Shown here one piece after another: positions 22,921-36,092 of a stretch of DNA of 64,000 bases (position 1 is its first letter; every line of letters begins with the position of its first letter). The stretch lies in NCBI GenBank assembly GCA_963556145.1, contig OY744461.1:496001-560000 (forward strand). Reading direction: 5' to 3'. Position numbers and translations under genes: made by a program. The DNA is from Hygrocybe punicea (taxonomy: Eukaryota; Basidiomycota; Agaricomycetes; Agaricales; Hygrophoraceae). The notes under the pieces were generated by a model. That model saw only the letters and a list, made by a program, of their open reading frames with translations. It made no database searches and was not told where the DNA came from.

Positions 22921-24806
22921 ATGTCCTTGCCAGTCATCAAAACCTCGACTCCTGCTGTCAATCCTGCGGCTTTCAAATACTGGCCTGATGCGCTGCCCAA
23001 AAGGCTGCAGGAGCTGCATTGCATTTTCCCAATCCAGTACATGGTCCCACACAAGATTCCGGCACCCAACAAGGAATCCAGCACCGTTCCTGTCTTCTCT
23101 CGTAATCTCTATGTACTGAAGACTCACCCTCACAATGCCACCGCCCGAGGCGAGTTATGGCACAAAATGCCTGAACAATACAAGGAACCGCTGCGTCGAT
23201 TGATTTACCAGATGGACTTGTACATCTACGTGACAGTGGCAGTGGCATACAACAAAGAACCCCACTACTCACCGGACTACGTCAAAAACGATAAGGAAGG
23301 AACTGATACACTGCGTGACTACCTCAAATATACAGACACCATCATGGATGAAATATGGGCAGAGGTTCTGGTTGCAAAATGGGCCAACGAGGTTACCCGT
23401 GACTGGCAAAGCAACATCTTCGATGATTGGCTCCTGAAAGAGTTTTATGTCGGGAAACATTCTCCATCAGCTTTGATTCAACATGGCGCCGTGAACACCG
23501 AGATCAAGCCTGAGGACCTAGGTGAGTATATATATGCATTTCTGGCCAAATGAATTCTCACATCTGGCATCATAGATTGGGCAAATACGATGAATCCGTG
23601 CCAGCATGGCACAGCAGAACCTCGGCAAATTGGTTGTTCAGTGGGCTTCCGGACGCCACAAAGCTCGAAATCATCGGTCAGGTTATTGCTTGGTGTAAAG
23701 GACATAGTGTCCTCGTCGATGCCGATGTGGCGGACGATGATGAAGGTGTGATCTAGAATTACATGTGTGATTGTGCTAATGATATAATACATTTGCACAG
23801 AGGAGCCAGTTCCCCAGGGCAAGGGGAAGGGAAAAGCCAAGTCAAAATCGGTCAAAAAACAGAAGGCATCTGCTGCTGGTTTGTACAAATTTTCAACCAT
23901 AGCGGTGTATAGATGTACTGAATATTCAGGTGGCGCAGACAATTCGTCCGAGAAGGACAAAAAGAAGCCCAAGCCCAAACCCAAGTCCAGTAAGTACTTT
24001 CATTGTCTGTGATCATCATACATGCAAACCCTTCACCGTGGCAGAACGCACAATGAAGTCCAAAGCCGAGGACGACGATGAGGGTGAGTTATTGAATTCC
24101 GAATATCAAAACGATAATCCAACACATTTATTCATGTATAGATGATATCAAGATGGAGGAGGACTTAGCCCCGGTAAAGAAGAAACGATCCAAGGCTCAA
24201 ATGCGTACGTTACTCACTTTGCTCTGAATAATGCACTGACATGTCGCAGTCGCTGTCGAAATTGGGCCGTCGCGCGGATCCAAGAAATCGGAATCCAAAA
24301 AATTGACAGTGGAAGTTAAACCACCCATCTCCTCCGAGGCGGATGATGTGCCACTGGAATCTGCAAAGTTGGACTTGCCAGAATGGGGCGGGTTGTTGAT
24401 TTCTGATGACGATATAATCATGCACAACAACGATGGACCTCCTGAACCCATACAGGAGTCTCTCAGCGGCGATCACAAGGACGGCGAGACAGCAAAGAGG
24501 AGGAAGCTGGATCTGGCATCGGAGCAAGCAGGCATTATTGCAGAAACGCTCCAGCCAGTGAAGCCTCCGAAGAAGTCTCCGACTCCGGGTATGTACATCA
24601 CACTCTATATAGATTTCACATCTGATCATGTCAATATCCTAGGATTCCGTCCCAATACGTGTGCATCGTCACGCCATCAGTCGTCGACCCCTGTGGAGCC
24701 AGGCGGTTTATTAATGGATGTAGATTGGAGCAATATCGTTCCTCCCGATATCCTAGTCTCAATTCCTCCGAGCCAAATGAGGTCTTCATCTCCCAAGGCG
24801 TTGTAG
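22921..24806 (+). pseudogene. Multi-exon gene of unknown family, paralog 2, truncated by an LTR
   Basis: Eight exons can be placed: 22921-23521, 23576-23745, 23801-23878, 23930-23989, 24045-24083, 24142-24204, 24250-24588 and 24643-24806, all with GT..AG introns of 45-62 nt. Exon 1 encodes the conserved region (PVIKTSTPAVNP, then a helical Trp/Tyr-rich core). Exons 3-6 encode Lys-rich and acidic linkers (KGKGKAKSKSVKKQ, KKPKPKPKS). The last exons are acidic and end near DVDWSNIVPPDI. Relative to paralog 1, one base is missing at the start of exon 2, giving a frameshift. The stop TAG at 24804-24806 is supplied by the LTR that begins at 24802. Beyond that LTR, 25694-25726 would continue the frame with STSKLNPGP and a TAA, matching the tail of paralog 1. 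Function unknown. Confidence 0.7.
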
Positions 24807-25697
24807 AGGGTCGATGTCCCTCTGAGTCCGTATCCTCGATATATCACAAATCCGGATGAACCCGATGCCTCTATTCAACTCGCATTCGAACCCTACGTAA
24901 CCTGACACAACCCGACGTGATGTGACCCGACGTGACCAATGTAACCCGACACATGCCGCTTTGTCACAGCTGCTTTCAGACCAAATCCGGCAGCCTCAAA
25001 CACCTCGGAGTTCCAATTCTAGAAGATGGATCTCATCGGAGTCAATCCCTGACTTCGGACTTACCATATTTATGCATCCCGTTGTCCTTTCGGAGATATG
25101 TAGGACATTTTCCATCTTTTTCATGCATATTCGTTTTCCCCTCCATATTCCTGTCTTCGTCGCTTTGCAACCCCCCTTTCCACATCCCCATTCCATCTTT
25201 TCTTTGTAGTATCTATCGGCCGAAATAGACATGTCCGAAAGTAGCTACACACTCCTGTACTATAAAAACGGTCCCCGACGACCGTACAAAAAAAAATAAC
25301 ATACCCTTAGTCCCTGTTTTCATATAGTCAGAATCTTCTTTAATCCCTTAAAATGCTCATCCACGTAGATCCTTAGCTTTTTGTAGTTCACTTTATCGTC
25401 TTTATTGATTGTTTCCATTATTTGTTCATCGTTTCCAACCCAACCCGACCCGACCCGCCATACCCGACATCGTCAGGTTCTTCGTTATTCATCCATTTTC
25501 AGTCCGTTGATCGCTGGATTCATTGTTATTTGTTTAGTTTTACACGGCGGCTTTATATTTTACTTACATTCCCTTACTTCTACTACTACTCCCGACACTG
25601 ACTTATCCACCATCACTTCTATGCTGACACCCCTTTGGTTAGGATCTTTATTTCTTTATATAGTTCCGAAGCCACCCCAAACCTGCATCTACAGCGT
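24798..25697. mobile_element. Solo LTR, family 1, copy 2
   Basis: The element runs 24802-25693 (892 bp), begins TGTAGA, ends TCTACA, and has a 4-bp target duplication GCGT at 24798-24801 and 25694-25697. It is inverted relative to the copy at 2724-3632. It sits inside the last exon of paralog 2 and supplies its stop codon. It carries CGACCCGACC-type repeats near 25440 and TATA-like sequence near 25262. Confidence 0.8.
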
Positions 25698-25726
25698 CAA
25701 CATCCAAACTGAACCCAGGGCCTTAA

Positions 25727-26174
25727 TTTTGGGTACTGTAAGTCCTCTTTTTGTGGAGTATTAATTATATTTGACTAAAGACACTTTTATCTCAGTCATT
25801 GATTTCTGGTAATCTGTTGATAATCTGTGCCCTCAACATCCTCTACCGCCATTCTTTACATTTGTACAATATCTGTACAATTCTTTTTTTGCTCTATTGA
25901 AAATGGCTTGTGTTACTTTCCTATGACCATAACAATTGAGCAAGATAATAAGCATACACAGATATCACATAAGACATCGATCTTGGTGACTGAAAATCTG
26001 TTTGTCTAAATTAAATGTATTAATTTCAGTTCACGTTTGTCATAGTACAGCCACCACAGGTAACATGAGAAGGACAACCTTGGATTACTATGACTCGAGC
26101 TAATGAACATTCAAATTGAATATATGTAATAAACCAGAACTGCCAACTTTATGGACCAATTAAGTGGGGATACA
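25727..26174. other. Spacer between paralog 2 and the MITE
   Basis: AT-rich sequence following the old 3' end of paralog 2. No gene or repeat recognised. Confidence 0.35.
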
Positions 26175-26399
26175 CATAGGAGATGGATGAGGAATTTTGG
26201 CCATCAAATAATATTGAAATATCCACTCAAATATTGAAATTATTTTGTTGCTATCATAAGTCCGAAAATGTCGAAAACATATCGTTATCCACTTTTTACA
26301 AGGTTTTCGGACATATGATAACAACAAAAATAATTTTAATATTTGAGTGGATATCTCAATATTATTTGATGGTAAATTTCTCATCCATCCCCTGTGACA
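26172..26399. mobile_element. Hairpin-forming MITE
   Basis: A 222-bp element (26175-26396) whose two halves are long, nearly complete inverted repeats. The ends are CATAGGAGATGGATGAG and, on the other strand, CACAGGGGATGGATGAG. Inner parts CCATCAAATAATATTG and ATATCCACTCAAATATT are mirrored on the right. The flanking trinucleotide ACA on both sides is a possible 3-bp target duplication, as in PIF/Harbinger-type elements (class uncertain). It has no coding capacity. Confidence 0.65.
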
Positions 26400-26489
26400 A
26401 CTGTAACAAATCCCCCTCATGTGGTGGCAAGCATAACCATCACTCCAAGGAAAGCTATGACTATTCAGTACCGGAATATTAGGTATGTT

Positions 26490-29400
26490 ACGAAAACATT
26501 CAATTGAATAAAAACATTATAAAGCTTCAGGCACACCTTATGATGTTTTTGGAAGAGCTTACAAATAAGATAATGTCATACAATGATCAATCCAATTGTG
26601 TTAATTGTTATTCATGATCCGAACCACTTAACTAGTTAAATAGATACATGGATGGTGCTTCCTCTTACTATCACCAATCCACATGAATCTCCACGATATC
26701 ATACATGTCTGCATTGTGGTTTTGACTTATCTACATCTCCTTGCAAACGCAACCATATTTCCACAACTATGCCAAGACCAACTTATGTATATATCTCTTG
26801 AACCAATTTCCGCTCCTTTGATATCGACCTTGGCCCAAAAATTGGGTGTTTTTCAAATAAAACTCATAGAACATGAGTTTGCCCCAGATCAGGGTGATGC
26901 AACAATACTAATGCAAATAAATGCAACACAATGTGTAAAATTCAATAAAATAACAAAGAATACTTTGACACTCAATGCATTATTCGCTTGGACTACATTT
27001 GAAGATAGCGCGTTCAATATGCAATTATGTTCTATTCAATATGCCAGAACATATTTCTTACCTTGTAAATATCTCTTTGCTTTGTATTGTCTTCTCAAAC
27101 CTATCACTGTCCAATGTCGTTGTAAAATGATCAAGGCATTGCTCATGCGATCGCTATTGAGACGACATGATTTCAGATCATATTTATTTCATTGTATTAC
27201 TCATTCTCTAACACATGCAATGTTGCTGTGGACCACACTATGTTTCATAATACGGCATAGCCATTCAAACGTAATTGTGTTCAATTTGAATTTATTCAGA
27301 AACTTGTTTAAATCTTTATATATAAATTCCTTTCATAGATATGACTACATTGGTGGTGGTAAACGAATACCAACATTCAAGTTTAGCTTTCTTCAATCTT
27401 TCATGCTACCATCTAATAATATCAACCATGATTCTGACATATTATTCGAATATGTTGGGCATATTGATGAACAAACAGCCAACACTTTATATGAAGATAG
27501 AAAAAAATATGCATGTGTTAAAATGCCTTTACATGAACTTCTGCCAAATTTGACAGTGAAGGATATTGGTGAAATAACAACAATACATGGTATATATTTG
27601 TCAAAGACATTACGAAGATTACATGGACAAGATCTATCTGTGGCATTAATGAGGCATAATTGTTCAGCTTGTGATACTCATGTTTCTATTTTTCATGTGC
27701 ATGATATTAAATCAAATAAAGATAAGTGTAAAGAGTGGTACAAAAGATAACAAATGACAGAAACATATGAGTGCGGAAAAGAAGAAACTCAGACTAAAAT
27801 GAAAGAAGAATTAGACAAGTCAGATGAGCAATCATTTCTTCCTCCTCCACCATCTATTGAATTTAAGGAAACCATAATCAGCAACTGGTGCAGAGATACA
27901 TCACCTGAATGTTTCCAAGAAAGTGGGTGTGCTGTATGTGGTCAATTGGTTGCATTGAAAAACATGTCTTTATTGTCAAAGACAAAGGTTAATCTGAAAA
28001 TATTAACTAGAGACAATATGGGAATCAAAAGATGTGAACGATATCATTGTTCTGATCCAATAGAGGATATCAAAGGTCCAGTGCTAGATAACACATGTAA
28101 ATGGATATGCAAACCATGTGTGCTCAGTCTGAATAAAGGCCAAACTCCCAAATATGCTTTGGCAAATGGACTTTGGATGGGAAGAATTCCTGCACAACTT
28201 CAAAATCTAACATTTGCTGAACAACTTTTGATTGCCCGTGTTCGTCACAATAAATGTATTGTTCGTGTGTCATCTGAGATGCATAAAATGAAAGCAAATG
28301 CCATCATGTTTCGAAACCCAACATCAAAGATATATCAATGGTTGCCTCCAACAATTAAAGAACTTGATGAAGTGCTAGCCTTCATTTTCACTGGTCCTGC
28401 CAGACCAACTCCAGAAGACATGAAGCGAACACCTTTATTGGTTTGCCGAAGGTGAGTTTCGGCAGCTTTAGAATGGCTGAAATTGAATCACATGGATTAC
28501 TATGATTTAGATATCTCCTATGAAAATCTAGCACAATATCCAGATCATGGAATTCCTGTTGTGGTTGCATATTGACCAGCAGACACAAATAAGGAACCGG
28601 AAGCCACTAGTGCATTTGACAATGAAGAGGAAGATGGTGTGGAAGATGGGCCTTGTCCCTTTGTTGTTAGTGGAGTAACTGGCGAAAATCTAGATATTAC
28701 AAGTCCAAAGGCATTAATAGCTAGAGCAACAAAGCACTTGATAGATGACCATGGTGGTGTTCTTGCCATAAGCCATGCTAGAAATCCAGAATTGTTCTGT
28801 AATAATCCTCAATTATATCCTATGATGTTCCCCTGCCTATTTCCATATGGCTTTGGTGATATTAGCAGCATTGACAAAGATATTTTAAGCATCAGTGATA
28901 TGATGCATAAAAGGCATCTTCTGATGTACCATGACAAAAGATTTCAAACTGATCCCTATTTTCCACTGATTGCATTCAATCAAGAACAGATTAAAGATGG
29001 TACAACTGGAGGTTATTTGTTGACTAATAAACATAATTTCAATGATATTGCAGATCGCCTGATGAATATCAATACAGCTGTTTTGGATGACCTCTCTAAA
29101 AGATTATCTAGAGGTGATAGAGTCAAACCAGATACATCAGAAGAGAAAGTGTGCTATAAACTCATTTCTGATCTGGATCACGTAGCTGGTGCGGTCAAAG
29201 GTTCAATTACTAACAAGAAATACATGCGAAATGAGATTTGGTCTCTGATATCCTATATTGGTGCTCTGACTTGGTTTATCACTTTTGTACCTGCAGACAT
29301 CAATCACCCATTATGCTGACAACAAAGAAAAGTTTTATCCTAAACTACGTCTACCCCAGGATTGTTACAAACTAATTGCAAACAATCCAGTTGCTGGAGC

Positions 29401-32400
29401 CTGCTTCTTTCACTTTACTACTGAAATGTTCATCAAACATATATTAGGAATAAATGAATCTCATCCTGGCCTGTACAGAAACACATCAGGTTATTATGCA
29501 ATGGTAGAGGAACAAGGACATCTTACCTTGCATCTTCATATGCTGTTGTGGATAAAGGGATGCCTTACACCTCAGGAAATACGTGACAAAATTATGGGTG
29601 AAAATTCCAACTTTCAGAAAAGATTAGTGGAATACTTGGAAAGTTTGTGTGTAGGACAATTCATGACAGGTTCTAAAGATGAGGTATCACAGAAAATGGA
29701 ACAGACAATGTCGAAACCTGAATATCAACCACCAACATGTGTCATGCCAGATCCACCATCATATAATTGTTCCATGAATTGTCAATATCACAACAAAAAA
29801 TCAACATGGTGGCAAAAGTTTCAAGATGTTGTAGATGATCTTTTATTGCGATTAAATGTACATAACAGGCATGATGGCAAAAAAAAGCCATACTGTCTTA
29901 ATTCGAAAGGTGAATGTAAACGACAATTTCCCCGTGATATCTTTCAACAAACTTTTGTAGAACCTAACACTGGTGCTGTTAACCTCAAGCATGGTGAACC
30001 TTGGATGAACACGGTGACACCTGAAGTTACATATATGCTACGATGCAATTCTGATGTGACCAGCTTATTATCAGGTACTGCTATAAAGACCATAGTTGCA
30101 TACATAACAGATTATATTACAAAATTCTCCTTGAAGACCTATAGCATTTTTAAAGTAACAAAAAGTATTTTTAATAAGAATTCCAAAATGATTGGTGGTG
30201 ACCTGAAAAGAAAAGACAAAGTCAGAAAACCGTTTACACAAATAGTCAATTCACTCACCTTCAAAATGGAAATTGGTGCTCCAATGGCTTCATTATATGT
30301 CCTTGGAAATCCTGATCACTACACCAGTCATAAATTCGTGCCATTCTTTTGGAGATCTTATGTTAAAGAGGTTACCAGTGCATGGTCTGATGAAGAAATT
30401 GCTAATATATGTGAAGACCAAAATGATGCACAAAAGGTTGTTATTGGTAAGAATAATGGTGCATACATTGGACTTTCCAAAGTAAATAATTATATGTTCA
30501 GACCAGCCTTGTATGATAATGTATCACTGTATGACTGGATACGTCTTGCCACTATGGAACCAAATAAAAGACGCACCAAAACAAAGACCAAAAGGGCCAG
30601 AAAAGAACCAGTGCAAAACCGTATTTTTGACAATTTAGGCTGTGATGATTTGTCTGACTCTTTCACTGAACCTACTAATGTTGAATATTCCAGTGATGAC
30701 AACTTGTCTGATGTCGTTGACAATGATATACCCGTGGAGATAGATGAAATTCCAAAACCTGATAGTTTAAATAGAAATGCAGGTTCAGAAATAGCTGATA
30801 AAACAAATGAAGTTGATCTCAATAAATTGACAAAAATTGAAAATGATTATACTTTACATCCCAATCATCCACAATATCTTACCCACCATGCCAAAATGAA
30901 AGGGGATGATCCCTTCATAGTTCCTAATTTTATTCCAAACACTTTGCCAAGGGCTGACCGTGGTGATCGAGAATATTATTGTTGTACAATGTTAACATTT
31001 TTCAAGCCATGGAGAAGTGGCAAAGAACTCAAATGTAAATTACAAACATGGGATAATGCTTTTATAGACCATGATTTTTCTAAAAGAGAGCTGGAGATCA
31101 TGAAATACTTTGGTCTGCAATATGACTGTTTGGATGCAAGAGATGATGCTAAACATCAGAAGAATAATACTGCAGATATAAGGTATTCATGGGTGACTTC
31201 AAACGGTCTTGATGAACTGGAGGACATGCACATTACTGAATTAGCATTTAATGGCGACGACTTCAACAACAACATTGATGAAGACAATAATGACACAGAA
31301 ATACTTCTGAAACTTGGTCATAAAGGACAAAAGAGGAAGGATCAAATGCTAATAGCTGAAAGAACTTTGAAAAGGTCAGGATGGCTCAATGATTGTATCG
31401 ATGGTAACCTAGAGATAGGACCATTGATATCTATAGAACCATCTGTAGTACAATCAGCAAAATTTTGGAGAGCTGCAGTCCTTGCAAAGAACAAAGAAAT
31501 CATCAATGACAGAAATAAAAATTTACCAACAAACACAGCAACCATAGATAAATTGGCAAATTTCCAATATAATGATGTCAAGATAGTGGATGCAGCATAC
31601 ATCAACCATATGTTTATTCCTGCAAACAGAACTGATCGTCATCTTATTGATGTAACTATCAATGATTACAACTTGAACACTGACCAAAAGAGAGCATTTC
31701 ATATCATTGCCAATCACTCTACCTTGATTAACAGTTCTGATAAGCTACGCATGTATCTTGGTGGGATGGCAGGCACAGGGAAATCACAAGTCATCAAAGC
31801 ATTGACTAGTTTTTTTGGTAAACACAACGAAAATCATCGATTTGTGGTTCTTGCACCAACCGGTGGTGCTGCTGCCCTTGTAAATGGATCCACATATTAC
31901 TCCATTCTTGGAATTAATCAGGGAGGATCAACTCGTTCCCTTGCACAAGTCCATGCTAATCTTGATGGTGTGGATTACATTTTCATTGATGAGGTGTCAA
32001 TGTTATCTTGCAGAGATATGTATAAAATCAGTGCTCAGTGTGCAAAAGCACGTGGTGTTTATGATGAACCCTTTGGTGGCATTAATATGATATTTGCAGG
32101 AGATTTTAGCCAACTTCCACCAGCTATGAGTGGTGCTCCTTTGTACTCTGGAACCATTGGTGTCCAAATCAATTCCAGTCAAACTATAGCAAATCAGGAA
32201 GCGGCTATAGGCAAAGCTCTTTGGCATCAAATTACAACAGTTGTTATATTACGTGAAAATATGAGACAAACCAATCAGTCAGAAGATGTCCAACTGAGGC
32301 TTGCTTTGGAAAACATGAGGTACAAAGCATGTACTCCCAAAGATATTGCATTTCTTCGTACTTGTGTTGCAGGAAAAGGTCCAAATGATCCAAAATTAGC

Positions 32401-32526
32401 CCAAAAGAAATTCAGGAATGTGTCAGTTATAACTGCATTGAATGCACAAAAAGACAAAATCAATGAACTTGGTATTCAACATTTTGCTGCTGAAAATAGG
32501 AGAACATTAACATCATTCTATTCAAT
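26490..32526 (+). mobile_element. Helitron 2, 3'-truncated
   Basis: Homologous to Helitrons 1 and 3 from upstream of the coding start to 32526, where similarity stops abruptly inside the helicase (after TSFYSI). The C-terminal part of the helicase, the protease-like domain and the CTAG terminus are missing, and no continuation is seen downstream. The 5' end is not resolved. Confidence 0.8.
26683..32526 (+). pseudogene. Helitron 2 Rep-Pif1 helicase, broken
   Basis: Same domain order as Helitron 1: unknown N-terminal extension, DUF6570 (YHCSDP...CKWICKPC), HUH motif HLHMLLW, two-tyrosine motif AYITDYITK, Pif1 Walker A GMAGTGKS and Walker B IDEVSM. In-frame stops are TAA 27748, TGA 28453 and TGA 28573; the last stands where Helitron 1 has CGA. 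At about 29316, 8 bp present in Helitron 1 (between TATGC and TGAC) are missing, which shifts the frame. From there the frame is open to 32590, but the last 64 nt are unrelated sequence. The protein is closer to Helitron 3 than to Helitron 1. Confidence 0.9.
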
Positions 32527-33394
32527 TGCCATACCTGGTTTCCACTTTTGTCTCCTGTGCCTACCATGCTCCTCCCTGACAATCCGATGATATTCCTCAT
32601 ACTCTGAACAATCCTTGATCACAATACATTTCACTGTTCCCTCCCATCTGATCATCACCGAAGCACACTCCTTTGGACTTTACCCACAGACCATACGACT
32701 TTCCCATACAGTGAACCAACCCCTGTTGTGTATTGTTCACATGTCATTGCTTCAATGCAGCATCCAATGACTTGTTCCCACAGCATGTCACCTGTGCCAT
32801 GACCCGAAACCCAGACCCACATTCCTTTCTCATCTGTAACCTTAATAACTCCCACACTCGTTTACAACAATATCCTTTCTTGGAAGAATACCAACATCAG
32901 GTGGACATCATTGTATCATATACAGGACAAGACATCGCCCCTCAATATGTCATCAACACAGATATCATCACGCAGCACAGCTTACCCTGTTCACATGTCT
33001 GACCTCGACTATTCCACTGTTCTAGTTGGTTTTCTCCTAACACATTCCTTTGTTTTCTTTCATACCAACTTTGCTGACATATCCATACTACGTCAAGACA
33101 CTCCCTTCACCAATCCCACCCTGGATGATACCTCTCTCCAACCCAACCATGCAATGCATTTGCACTTGCAAATTGCAGCAAGTGTAGACCCCAAATGGGC
33201 AATTCTGCATATCACATGATCTGATGACAAATTATCTGAGTCATCTGGACCTCAGCTATCCCTCAATGACTCCAGTTGGATCATGAGAACATTGACATGA
33301 GATGTCACATCTCTGCCTCATGGTGAACACATGGTGAAGTTGGAGATATTGTAGCCTCATGGTTGGAATTCTATTTACCTCCCCTCAAGACTAG
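32527..33394. other. C-rich stretch after Helitron 2
   Basis: Unlike its AT-rich neighbours, this stretch is C-rich on the + strand. A minus-strand open frame at 32655-32855 (66 codons, with WVWVSGHGTGDM) could be a relic of a gene, but I do not recognise it. The junction with Helitron 2 at 32526 is sharp. Confidence 0.3.
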
Positions 33395-33887
33395 TCATTA
33401 TAAGAACATTGTAGGGAGAACATTGTACAGTTTTTCAAGGGCTAGAAGGACCTATACTTTTTTTTTCATTGTTTCGATCCTTTGAACTAATATTTAGAAT
33501 TCATGCAACATTTCAAGTCTAATGCAGACAAACATATTGGTTCAAAGGACCAAAATATGGTATATGTACTTGAAAAACTAAACAAGTTTCTCCCTACAAT
33601 CTTCTTCATAGGACTTCATTTGATAGCATAATTTGATAATACCATTTTGGGTGTCAGTTTACCTTTTAGTTCATCTACAGCTCATCATATACTAAATATT
33701 GTCCAAATCTAATTACAGCAATACATAGCCCTTAATGAATGGTACAACTTTTCCTCTATAACTAACTATCTCAATCCATGCAGCATTTCATGACATACAA
33801 GATTCAGCACTTGAACTTCCACTAAGTCCAACTTGTTTCAATTGAAAAAAAAAGCTGCAAGTGCCATGAATTACTAAAAAAGCTGTA
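33395..33887. mobile_element. Partial foldback Tc1/mariner-like element
   Basis: A diverged copy of the element at 34747-35547. Its right end is GCTG followed by TA at 33886-33887, and the inner parts (TTTTTCAAGGGCTA, CTCCCTACAATCTTCTTCATAGGA) match. Its left arm is cut short near 33395. Non-coding. Confidence 0.5.
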
Positions 33888-34744
33888 ATAGAAGAAAAGG
33901 GATGTTTCTGGTCATTTGGAAAAAAAATGTCACATCAAAATATGCTTTCTTAACTTACCTGTCTCCAAATTAACCATTTATCACTGTTCTTTACCTTCCA
34001 TTATAGCTGCTGTATTGTAACTTCTGTATCCTGCCATGCCAGCACCATGAATGATTTAAAGCAGAATGCCAAGCATTTCCAGTGTTTGGTATTTGACTTT
34101 TCTTGAGCAGAGATGTAGTCTAATCTCTTTGGAGTATAGATGTAAAATGTAGTATAGGACCTAGAGAAAACATTGAATATTTTAAAAATATGATATGTGA
34201 AGCTGCCCTTACGTTAAAGTCAATATACTGTGGCATGCTCAGCAGGTTTTACAATGTGGCATGTTCACTATACCTTCACAATAATGTTCTCAAAAAATGC
34301 TTCATGTTTTCTATTAACCTCACACTACTACCTTTACTCTAGAGGGATTTTATTTAGAACAAATTAGGTTGCAAAAATTCTTGTCAAACCAAACAGCATA
34401 AGGTGTTCAGCAATTCATGGATTTGGTAAATTTGTCTTCATATACTACTCAATAAATTTCCAGGACTTTCCACATATTTCTCCACATGATGTACTTCAAG
34501 TTGTCCTGCAAAGGCTAAGCATTTTGAGTTCAACTGGACTCAGTATTGATTTACTGACAACATTTTATAAATATTCAACCATGTTTCCAATGTAGCTTGA
34601 AGTTGTTAGCCTTTGCAGGCAAAGTTGTAACAGGATATCTGGAGAATCTCTTACAATTTTATGGGAATTTATTCAGTTGTATACCATGGACAGGGTGCAA
34701 AGTTTGAACCCCTGGTAAAAGTAATCATTTTTTAATTATTTTTT
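33888..34744. other. AT-rich non-coding stretch
   Basis: No gene recognised. A short inverted repeat (CCTGCAAAGGCTAA near 34504 and its complement near 34605) may be the remains of another foldback element. Confidence 0.35.
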
Positions 34745-35549
34745 TACAGCCGTTTGTATAAATGATGGCACTTTTTGAAATTTTTGAATCAATTGAATAA
34801 TATGGACTTAGATAAATTTTCTGTGCTCAATCTTGTATTGCATGAAATACTGCATGGATTGACATGGTTACAGAGGGAAAGTTGTACTATTTTCCAAGGG
34901 CTATCAGCTCCTGTAATTACATTTGGACTATATTTGGTGTATGATGAGTGGTGGATGAAATAAAGTAGTATGTTTGACATCCAATATGATATTGTAAAAT
35001 TATGGCATCAAAAGAGCTCCTATGAAGAAGATTGAAGGGAGAAAATTGTTCAGTTTTTCAAGGGCTATATGCTCATACACCGTATTTTGTATCATCTTTG
35101 TCTTTTGATCCTATAATTATGATTTATGTGATATTTCAAGCCCAATACCAAGACAGATAATACACAGTAAGATTTCACTCAAAGGACAAAAATAAAGAAA
35201 TACAGTATATGAGCATATAGCCCTTGAAAAACTGAACAATTTTCTCCCTACAATCTTCTTCATAGGAGCTCTTTTGATGCCATAATTTTACAATATCATA
35301 TTGGGTGTCAAAAATACTACTTTACCTCTTTATTTCATCCACCACTCATCATACACCAAATATAGTCCAAATGTAATTACAGGAGCTGATAGCCCTTAGA
35401 AAATAGTACAACTTTCCCTCTGTAACCATGTCAATCCATGCAGTATTTCATGCAATACAAGATTGAGCACAGAAAATTTGTCTAAGTCCATATTATTCAA
35501 TTGATTCAAAATTTTTCAAAAAGTGCCATCATTTATACAAACAGCTGTA
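34745..35549. mobile_element. 801-bp giant palindrome, Tc1/mariner-like foldback element
   Basis: The left arm 34747 to about 35113 and the right arm about 35195-35547 are near-perfect inverted copies joined by a loop of about 80 bp. The ends are CAGC(C/T)GTTTGTATAAATG, flanked by TA on each side (34745-34746 and 35548-35549), the target site of Tc1/mariner elements. Open frames inside are incidental. Such a palindrome would fold into one long hairpin as single-stranded DNA or RNA. Confidence 0.75.
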
Positions 35550-35806
35550 ATTAGTTTCTTACAATACACACACCAGTATCAGGCTGAATTTCTGCAGGCT
35601 TGTATGTTACAGTCAGTTGCATAAAGATTGAGAAACACAATCCACAAAAACTTATTTGTCTAAGCTTGCTATGACCTTAATTTAGCAATTTGTCCTAATC
35701 AATCACACATAGTCACAGATCAGTCACAGCATTTTATCAGTAGGTTGATAACAACAACCAGCAGCCAGCAACATCCACAGGATCCATCCAGCAATGACCA
35801 CAGTGC

Positions 35807-35947
35807 TCAAAATACCACAAGATCTGAATAGGGCACTCCATGAATGAATATTGCCCTCTGAACGCATGCATTTCCAATCAAAGACCAGCCTCTTTGCCAT
35901 CGATTGGTGTGATCATCCACTGCTGCCTCATCCAGCCAGACAAAAAA
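35807..35947 (-). pseudogene. Tc1/mariner DDE transposase remnant
   Basis: A 46-codon open stretch on the minus strand reads FFVWLDEAAVDDHTNR and continues with GWSLIGNA and FIHGVPYS. This resembles the part of fungal Tc1-type DDE transposases around the second catalytic Asp (pattern ...DE..v..RT..R..GW...G...). The first Asp and the final acidic residue were not found. It lies inside a pair of Tc1-like terminal repeats. Confidence 0.55.
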
Positions 35948-36092
35948 CTTCATCAGAATGTCATTGGAAGCAGCTTGCCATGTTGCTCATAGCAGTTTGT
36001 TGCTTTCCAATGCAGCTGCCAAGATGGTTTTGTGAGTTATAGCAAGCTGACAAAGTGCTTGCCAGATGGTAGCAATTGAAACATAGATATTG

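Noticed and set aside
24802..25693. LTR pair 2724-3632 and 24802-25693 as inverted ends of one large element
   Set aside because: Each copy has its own 4-bp target duplication, so they are separate insertions.
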